Assembly (NCBI GenBank): GCA_945878865.1
Contig: CAMCUD010000019.1
Coordinates: 25,994-89,993, forward strand
Length of the DNA stretch: 64,000 nucleotides
Direction: 5' to 3'
Source: Bifidobacterium breve
GTDB lineage: Bacteria; Actinomycetota; Thermoleophilia; Solirubrobacterales; Solirubrobacteraceae
The first letter of the stretch is position 1, and every line of letters starts with the position of its first letter. The notes beneath the pieces were generated by a model that worked only from the letters and a program-made list of their open reading frames with translations, did not search any database and was not told where the DNA came from. Both the position numbers and the translations under genes were made by a program. Shown piece by piece: positions 59,040 to 64,000 of this stretch.

Positions 59040-59360
59040 ATGTCCCAGCCGCTCACCGAGGCCGCGCGGCGGCCGCTGAACATCGCGCTCGCCGTCGGGA
59101 TCGCCGACGCGCTGCTCCTCGTCGTCCTGCTGTACGTCGCCTGGGTCGCCGACAACGACGCGGCCGTCTCGGTCATCGGGCCGATCCACGGCATCGGATT
59201 CCTGCTGCTCCTCTACCTCACGGGCAAGGGCGCGGTCGAGGAGCTGTGGAGCTGGTGGTTCCCCGCGGCCGTCCTGGTCACCGGCGGGCCGCTGGGCACG
59301 ATCGTCGGGGACCTCATCCTGCGCCGCCGGCTCCCGGAGCGCGATGGCGCCCCCGCCTGA
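59040..59360 (+). CDS. Small membrane protein, DUF3817-like
   Basis: A 106-residue protein with three hydrophobic helices (IALAVGIADALLLVVLLYVAW; VIGPIHGIGFLLLLYL; WWFPAAVLVTGGPLGTIVGDLIL). The central IGPIHGIGFLLLLYL with its His resembles the DUF3817 family of small integral membrane proteins. TAGGGT (59026-59031) ends 8 bases before the ATG. Its end overlaps the next gene by 17 bases. Confidence 0.7.
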   Translation: MSQPLTEAARRPLNIALAVGIADALLLVVLLYVAWVADNDAAVSVIGPIHGIGFLLLLYLTGKGAVEELWSWWFPAAVLVTGGPLGTIVGDLILRRRLPERDGAPA

Positions 59361-59718
59361 GCGGCCCGGCATGGCCGTGGAGGGTGGGCCGCTGCGCCTG
59401 CCGCCCGGCGCGCGCCAGGTCCTGCTGGCGCCGGGCACGCTCGCCCGCGCGCTCGCGGCCGCCGACGACGACCCCGAGCGGCGCTGGATGCTCCGGCTGC
59501 CGCGCGACGTCCGGCGGTCGTTCGTCGCCGAGGTCATCGACGCGGGCGCCGACCGGCGTGGCCAGGAGCGGTGGCTGCTCTCCCAGACCGACGAGGTGTG
59601 CCGCTCGTACGCCGACGAGGTGCTCGCGCGACGCCCCGACGCTGACCCGGCGGAGGCCTGGCTCCTGCGTCAGCCGGCGCCGGTCCGGGCATCGTTCGTC
59701 GCAGAGGTGCTGGGCTGA
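59344..59718 (+). CDS. Small protein with three 29-residue helical repeats
   Basis: A 124-residue soluble protein. Three similar units follow one another: RWMLRLPRDVRRSFVAEVID, RWLLSQTDEVCRSYADEVLA and AWLLRQPAPVRASFVAEVLG. They are spaced 29 residues apart and share WxL, a V-R-x-S-[FY] core and EV[IL]. Each is probably a helix pair. No family is recognised. It overlaps the gene before it by 17 bases and shares TGATG with the amidohydrolase after it, so it is probably a partner of that enzyme. ATG 59344 has GGAG upstream; ATG 59371 is possible. Confidence 0.6.
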   Translation: MAPPPERPGMAVEGGPLRLPPGARQVLLAPGTLARALAAADDDPERRWMLRLPRDVRRSFVAEVIDAGADRRGQERWLLSQTDEVCRSYADEVLARRPDADPAEAWLLRQPAPVRASFVAEVLG

Positions 59719-60836
59719 TGCCGATCAACGGGGCCGACGAGGCCGAATCGCTGCGCTCCCTGCTGCTCGCCGACGGGCTGCCCGGCGCGGCGTGGTTCGA
59801 CGCGCACACGCACATGGGCTCCAACGACCCGGACGGGCTGAAGGCCACCCCGCAGGAGATCCTGGAGGCACTGGACCGCGCGGGGCATCCGCGGGCGTTG
59901 CTCTTCGCGATGCACGAGCCGGACGGCTATCCGCCCGCCAACGACGCCGTGCTCGCCGCGGTCGCGGCATCCGGCGGCCGTCTCGAGGCACTGGCGCGCG
60001 TCGATCCCAACGATCCGGGGGCGCTGGCGGAGGCCCGCCGGTGCCTGGACGCCGGCGCGCGCGGGATCAAGCTGCATCCGCGCAGTGACGCGTTCGCGCT
60101 GCCGCACCCGGCGGTCGACGGGGTCGTCGCCCTCGCCGCCGAGAGGCGCGGGATCGTCCTCTTTCACGCGGGTCGCGGGATTCCGCGGCTGGGCGTCGCC
60201 GCCGCGGCGCTGGCGCGCGCCAATCCCGAGGCGCGGATCGTCCTCGCGCACGCCGGCATCAGCGACGTCGCCGACCTCGCGGTGGCGTTCGGTGAGCTGC
60301 CGAATCTGTTCGTCGACACCGCGTGGTGGCAGGTCTCCGACGTCCTTGCCGCGTTCGTGCACGTGCCGCCGGGCCAGATCCTCTACGCCAGCGACATGCC
60401 GTACGGCCCAGGGCTGTTCAGTGCGTTCGCGACGCTCCGGGCGGGCCGCGCGGTCGGCCTGTCCGACGAGGTGCTCGCAGAGATCGCCGGCGGGCAGCTT
60501 GGGCGCATCGTCCGCGGGGAGGACCCGGTCGGCCTTGGTCCCGCGCCCGGTGAGGGCGCACTCGGGGCACGATCGGTCGCGCACGAGCGCGTGGTGGCGC
60601 ATCTGAGCGCCGCGGTCTCCGGAACATGGGCCGGGGTGGACCCCGAGCAGAGCCTGTCGCTGGCGCGCCTCGCGATCGCGGACGGCGGTGATCCGCTGCT
60701 GGCGCTGGTCGACACGCTCATCGGCCGTGCCCAGGAGGCCCGCTCTGGCGACGCCGCGCACGGTCGCGCGGGACTCATGTTCGCGCTGACGGCGCAGTTC
60801 CTCGCGGGCACGCCGACGGTCGGCGTGCCCGGTTAG
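59718..60836 (+). CDS. Amidohydrolase-family metal-dependent hydrolase
   Basis: A 372-residue TIM-barrel hydrolase of the amidohydrolase-2 type. The metal ligands are His 30 and His 32 in FDAHTH, IKLHPRS, FHAGRG, LAHAG with a further His, and the Asp in YASDMPYG. Members are hydrolases or decarboxylases of small carbon acids. An extra C-terminal helical region of about 110 residues (from GARSVAHERVV) is not part of the core barrel. It is translationally coupled to the repeat protein upstream. The substrate is unknown. Confidence 0.82.
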   Translation: MPINGADEAESLRSLLLADGLPGAAWFDAHTHMGSNDPDGLKATPQEILEALDRAGHPRALLFAMHEPDGYPPANDAVLAAVAASGGRLEALARVDPNDPGALAEARRCLDAGARGIKLHPRSDAFALPHPAVDGVVALAAERRGIVLFHAGRGIPRLGVAAAALARANPEARIVLAHAGISDVADLAVAFGELPNLFVDTAWWQVSDVLAAFVHVPPGQILYASDMPYGPGLFSAFATLRAGRAVGLSDEVLAEIAGGQLGRIVRGEDPVGLGPAPGEGALGARSVAHERVVAHLSAAVSGTWAGVDPEQSLSLARLAIADGGDPLLALVDTLIGRAQEARSGDAAHGRAGLMFALTAQFLAGTPTVGVPG

Positions 60837-61279
60837 CGGACCGGCGGGGGAGGTGGCGGTGGCGGGAGCTGCGGCCCGCCGTCGATGTCGTCGTCGCCGC
60901 TGACGTACTTCACGAGCATGCTGACCCACGCGATCCCCGTGCCGAGCAGCACCCAGACGGGCCAGAACCCGCCGTCCGCTCCTGAGGCGAGCCACACGCC
61001 GATGCACGCGACGTTGGGGATGAGCAGGGGGAGGCTGCGGCGCACGAACGCCTGGCGGCGCGCCACGTCGCCTGCTGGCGACGGGGTCGGAGGGCCGGTT
61101 GGCAGGTCGGCGGTCAGCGGGGCCAGGTCGGCCGCGGTCTTCGCTGCGTAGGCGGCGGTCACGCGCTCCTCGAGCTCGCCGAGATCGAGGCGCCCCTCCT
61201 CGCTGGCGGTGCGCAGGCGGGCGACGACCTCCTCACGGTCGGCGTCGGAGATCCGCAGCGCGGGATCGGCATCGGTCAT
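60833..61279 (-). CDS. DUF1707 domain protein with two membrane helices
   Basis: A 148-residue protein. Residues about 7-60 form a DUF1707 (SHOCT-like) module (LRISDADREEVVARLRTASEEGRLDLGELEERVTAAY), common in actinobacterial membrane proteins. Two hydrophobic helices follow (PLLIPNVACIGVWLASG; FWPVWVLLGTGIAWVSMLV), then an Asp-rich stretch and a poly-Pro tail. ATG 61279 has CATTGT ending 7 bases before it. It is divergent from the gene at 61299, only 19 bases away. Its stop overlaps the amidohydrolase stop. Confidence 0.75.
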   Translation of the reverse strand: MTDADPALRISDADREEVVARLRTASEEGRLDLGELEERVTAAYAAKTAADLAPLTADLPTGPPTPSPAGDVARRQAFVRRSLPLLIPNVACIGVWLASGADGGFWPVWVLLGTGIAWVSMLVKYVSGDDDIDGGPQLPPPPPPPPVR

Positions 61280-61285
61280 GAGCCG

Positions 61286-61292
61286 TACAATG
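61286..61292. promoter_or_regulatory. Shared bidirectional -10 element
   Basis: On the plus strand TACAAT (61286-61291) ends 7 bases before GTG 61299. On the minus strand CATTGT (61292-61287) ends 7 bases before ATG 61279. The two hexamers share five base pairs, so one AT-rich patch may drive two leaderless transcripts in opposite directions. Confidence 0.5.
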
Positions 61293-61298
61293 CAGGGC

Positions 61299-61640
61299 GT
61301 GAGCGACCCGGACAAGATCGCCAAGAACCTTCGCGCGTTCCAGATGGCGATCAACGCGCACAATCAGCAGAACCCCGATCACAACGTGCTCGGCCTCGGG
61401 CTGTCGGCGTTCGACATCGAGCGGCTCGGCCTGGAGATCGGCGAGGAGATCCTGCCCGGCGTGCCGATCCAGGAGATCAACGTCACGGTCGGCAACTTCC
61501 GGGTGCTCTGCGACGGCGAGCACGACGAAGGTCTCGCCGGAGAGGTGCGCGAGGCCCAGGAGGTCGACGCGGTCTCCACGCAGGAGGTCACGACCACGGC
61601 GCCCGCCGAGGTCGAGGTCGGCGCGCCCGCCGGCCGATAG
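61299..61640 (+). CDS. Conserved-looking hypothetical protein
   Basis: A 113-residue soluble protein starting VSDPDKIAKNLRAFQMAINA. The folded part includes NQQNPDHNVLGLGLSAFDIERLG and an alternating strand pair (IQEINVTVGNFRVLCDGEHD). The last 35 residues are an acidic, Val/Thr/Ala-rich disordered tail. No family is recognised. The GTG start is favoured by TACAAT 7 bases upstream. Confidence 0.6.
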   Translation: MSDPDKIAKNLRAFQMAINAHNQQNPDHNVLGLGLSAFDIERLGLEIGEEILPGVPIQEINVTVGNFRVLCDGEHDEGLAGEVREAQEVDAVSTQEVTTTAPAEVEVGAPAGR

Positions 61641-61710
61641 GGCTGCGGATCCCCGGCCGGCGGCCGACTACGACGGGCAGCGCTTCCGCTTCCCGTCTGA
61701 GGACCCCCGC

Positions 61711-62772
61711 ATGATCATCTCTCCCGCCCGCCTGGTGCTTGGCGCCGCGGCGGTCGCAGCCGCGTGCGCGCCGGCGGCGTCCGCGTCGAGCGCCGTCCCG
61801 GCCTCGACGTACGCGACGACCGCGCAGGCCACCGTCGTGGCCGCCGCCGGGGGGTGGACGGCCTGGAGTGAGCCCTCCGACGGCGCGTTCGTCCTGGTCG
61901 TCCGCGCACCGGACGGGACGGTCAGCCGCCCGGCAATCGCTCCGCGCGGCGTGCCGTTCGACGTCGATCTCGGCGTCGATGCCGCGGGACGCGTCGTCGC
62001 CGCGTTCTCACGGTGCGCCCGAGAACCGCAGCGCAACGGCGGCGCGAACGCGACGGCGCCGAACTACGCCACCGGGGCGCGTTGCCGCCTGCGGGTGCTC
62101 GACCTCGCAACCGGCGTTGAGCGCGCGCTCGGGAAGGCCGGCGCCACCACGTCAGAGGTCCTGCCGTCGATCGCGGGGGCAAAGGTCGCGTTCGTCGCGG
62201 TGCGCGCACACGGCAAGGCGGAACTACGGGTGCGCGACCGGACGTCCTCGCGCAGCGTCGTCCTGGATCGCGGCACCTGGCGCACGGGCAACGCCGGCGT
62301 CGCCGGCGGACCCGCGGGCGTCGACACGGACGGCACGACGGCTGCCGTGATCTGGCGCTACCAGGACCCCGAGTTCCACGACTTCAACGCCATCCTCGAT
62401 GTCGCGCCGGTCAGCGGCCGGCGTGCGTCGCGCCAGGTCGCGTACGGCGTCAACGGTGAGGAGTGCAGCTACGACTCGATCCTCGCGCCGACGGTGAGCG
62501 CCGGCGCGGTGACGTTCCTGGAGTCGACGACCGGCGCATGGGCCGCCGAGCGGGCGCGCGCCGGGGCGCGGAAGGGCGCCACGACGTATGGCCCGGCCGT
62601 CTTCGGCACGACGCCCGAGGTCCTGACGACGTCCGCGGCGCTTGACGGCAACCGGCTCGTCGTCGCGCAGACCGCCACGACGCCGGGTCATCCAGACGGT
62701 GCCACGACCGTGGCGGCGTACACGGCCGGCGGGTTCGGCACCGCGCGTCCGCCGATCTCCTTCTGCGGCTGA
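61711..62772 (+). CDS. Secreted protein, possibly beta-propeller
   Basis: A 353-residue exported protein. The signal peptide (LVLGAAAVAAACAPAASASS) is followed by repeated short strand units such as GGWTAWSEPSDGAFVLVVRAP, AAGRVVAAFSRC, and KVAFVAVRAHGKAELRVRDR. These hint at a WD40- or six-bladed-propeller-like fold, by pattern only. It contains five mature Cys. No active-site motif is seen. It ends 84 bases before another secreted protein. Confidence 0.6.
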   Translation: MIISPARLVLGAAAVAAACAPAASASSAVPASTYATTAQATVVAAAGGWTAWSEPSDGAFVLVVRAPDGTVSRPAIAPRGVPFDVDLGVDAAGRVVAAFSRCAREPQRNGGANATAPNYATGARCRLRVLDLATGVERALGKAGATTSEVLPSIAGAKVAFVAVRAHGKAELRVRDRTSSRSVVLDRGTWRTGNAGVAGGPAGVDTDGTTAAVIWRYQDPEFHDFNAILDVAPVSGRRASRQVAYGVNGEECSYDSILAPTVSAGAVTFLESTTGAWAAERARAGARKGATTYGPAVFGTTPEVLTTSAALDGNRLVVAQTATTPGHPDGATTVAAYTAGGFGTARPPISFCG

Positions 62773-62856
62773 CCTAGGGGTCCACCCAAAGACTGGGGTG
62801 CCACGTCTGGGGTCGTCCCCAATGTGCACCGCAAAGCGGGGCGATGGGATGGTGGC
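62773..62856. other. Short intergenic region with G/C hairpins
   Basis: Contains GGGG-TCGT-CCCC (about 62808-62819) and a related pair of GGGGT runs. It could form a weak terminator for the secreted protein. No T run. Confidence 0.3.
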
Positions 62857-64000
62857 ATGTTCCGCTCCAGCGTCATCACCACCGCTCTCGCCGTCGCTCT
62901 GCTCGCGCCCGCCGCCGCTCAAGCGGAAGTGGTCGTCGCAGGCACGGGAGAACCAGCGTTCACGAACTCGGCCAACAACACCCAGTGGGTGCAGTGGTCG
63001 AACAACGGCAACTACCGCATCGAGTTCAACCACCACGTCAACGGCGGCACCGCGGTCGTTGACGGCCCGTACCAGGTCGGCAGGACCGGCACGACGTCGG
63101 TGAACTGGACCGGTATCCGCGGCGTCTCGGTCCCCCTCACTGAGGGCAACAGCTATATGATCTGCGGCTTCGGGCGCTGGGACGACGGCACGGGCGTGTA
63201 CTTCCCCGACTTCTCCACGGCGTGTGGCGACGCCGATCGCCGCGGTCTGCGCGCCTCGACGACGATCGATCGCACCGCGCCGGTCATCGGCGTGACGCTG
63301 GCCGGGGGCACCGGGGTGACGAAGAGCGCGTCGATCCCGCTGCGGATCGGCTTCAGCGACAACATCGCGGGGCCGTTCCCGGCGAACTTCGTCTGCGTGG
63401 AGTACAGCGCCGCCGGGCCACTGTGTGACGCGGGCCGCGGCTTCAAGTACGTGGAGCAGCCGAACTGCTCGCAGCCGCAGAGCGCGGGCCGGAACACGAA
63501 CTTCGACTGCAACATCGAGGTGGGTGGCGGCTCGACGCCGGCGCCCGACGGTCCCGTTTCCGTGTGTGTCATGGCGGCGGACGCGTCGATCCCGGACAAC
63601 CCGAACTCGTCGGATCAGCGGGCGACGAGCGCCCAGGCCAACCGGTCGGCGCCGAAGTGCGCGACGACGGTGCTCGATCGGGTCGCGCCGACGGCGGCGC
63701 TGAAGGGTCCCGACCAGCTCACCGTGGGTGAAGGCGCCATCTTCAGCGCCACGGTGGGCGATGCGACGAGCGGCGTGAACACGAGCACCGCGACGATCTC
63801 CTGGGGCGACAGCACGGGGTCAGCGAAGGGCCTGGAGGCCAGCCACTCGTTCGCCGGACCGGGGACGTACAAGCTGACGTTCACCGTCAGTGACAACGCG
63901 GGGAACGTGACGGAGGTGTCCAAGACGGTGAAGGTCGTGGCGGCGAACCCGAACCCGAACCCGAATCCCACCCCGACGCCCACGCCCACGCCGACGCCGA
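62857..64000 (+). CDS. Secreted PKD-domain protein, 3' end outside window
   Basis: The frame is open from ATG 62857 to the window edge (over 380 residues). The signal peptide (SSVITTALAVALLAPAAAQA) is followed by about 240 residues of Cys-containing beta-rich sequence. The segment around TWGD-like ISWGDSTG...SHSFAGPGTYKLTFTVSDNAGN is a clear PKD domain (about residues 285-368). An Asn-Pro then Thr-Pro repeat linker follows. The Cys residues suggest disulfides outside the cell. It is the third PKD exoprotein in the window, and on the plus strand, unlike the other two. Confidence 0.8.
   Translation, partial: MFRSSVITTALAVALLAPAAAQAEVVVAGTGEPAFTNSANNTQWVQWSNNGNYRIEFNHHVNGGTAVVDGPYQVGRTGTTSVNWTGIRGVSVPLTEGNSYMICGFGRWDDGTGVYFPDFSTACGDADRRGLRASTTIDRTAPVIGVTLAGGTGVTKSASIPLRIGFSDNIAGPFPANFVCVEYSAAGPLCDAGRGFKYVEQPNCSQPQSAGRNTNFDCNIEVGGGSTPAPDGPVSVCVMAADASIPDNPNSSDQRATSAQANRSAPKCATTVLDRVAPTAALKGPDQLTVGEGAIFSATVGDATSGVNTSTATISWGDSTGSAKGLEASHSFAGPGTYKLTFTVSDNAGNVTEVSKTVKVVAANPNPNPNPTPTPTPTPTP

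Noticed and set aside
63940..64000. Short tandem CCGAAC / CCGACGCC repeats at the right edge as a possible CRISPR or satellite
   Set aside because: They encode the Asn-Pro and Thr-Pro linker of the secreted PKD protein in frame; no spacers.
1..64000. Mobile elements, integrases, transposases, phage genes, CRISPR-Cas
   Set aside because: None seen on reading all convincing frames on both strands.

Overview
The window is one stretch of high-GC bacterial chromosome with tightly packed genes on both strands. It most resembles a deep-branching actinobacterium of the Thermoleophilia / Solirubrobacterales type. The grounds are the very high GC, an F420-type luciferase-like enzyme, a fused SecDF, many GTG starts, and the actinobacterial gene order pdxS-pdxT-yebC-ruvC-ruvA-ruvB-secD-secF-relA spread across 18.0-46.7 kb with other genes inserted. 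The taxonomic call is inference from gene content. I saw no insertion sequence, phage gene or CRISPR array.

Left part (1-16.8 kb): a cut-off PKD-domain exoprotein, a glycosyltransferase plus F420-type oxidoreductase pair, and an operon of a 10-domain PKD exoprotein, a Ser/Gly-rich membrane protein and a membrane-anchored pseudokinase. Then come an SDR enzyme, a thioredoxin-like lipoprotein and a CAT-anticodon tRNA. A 2.6 kb cluster (11.8-14.3 kb) holds six small membrane proteins, three of them paralogues. A PDZ lipoprotein, a degenerate GGDEF protein and an RpiR-type regulator follow.

Middle (16.8-46.7 kb): the conserved housekeeping run. It holds a diguanylate cyclase, the PLP synthase pdxS-pdxT, an RpiB-like isomerase, phosphomannomutase with a metallo-beta-lactamase protein, a sugar epimerase overlapping yebC, and ruvCAB. 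A Ca2+-type P-ATPase, a zinc-ribbon/PAS protein, secDF, a GGDEF/HD-GYP protein, recJ and relA/spoT complete it. A 6.5 kb insert between yebC and ruvC carries a tetR / thiolase-like / enoyl-CoA hydratase / acyl-CoA ligase operon, every junction a 4-base overlap, plus an adenylate cyclase and a second TetR. No yajC lies next to secD.

Right part (46.7-64 kb): a Tat-exported oxidoreductase pair with a Cys cluster, a lipid kinase, CorA, and a SAM-I riboswitch controlling a threonine-synthase-like enzyme and a MoaD/ThiS-type sulfur carrier. These are followed by a GST-like protein, a LuxR regulator, a three-domain LigD, a secreted glycoside hydrolase, a promoter-bounded structured intergenic region, an amidohydrolase operon, several hypotheticals, and a third PKD exoprotein that runs off the end.

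Two themes stand out. At least fifteen genes have a -10-like hexamer (xAxxxT) ending 6-9 bases before the start codon and no clear Shine-Dalgarno, which suggests widespread leaderless transcription. The riboswitch operon makes most sense as a methionine (homocysteine) route in which a threonine-synthase relative takes sulfur from a carrier protein.
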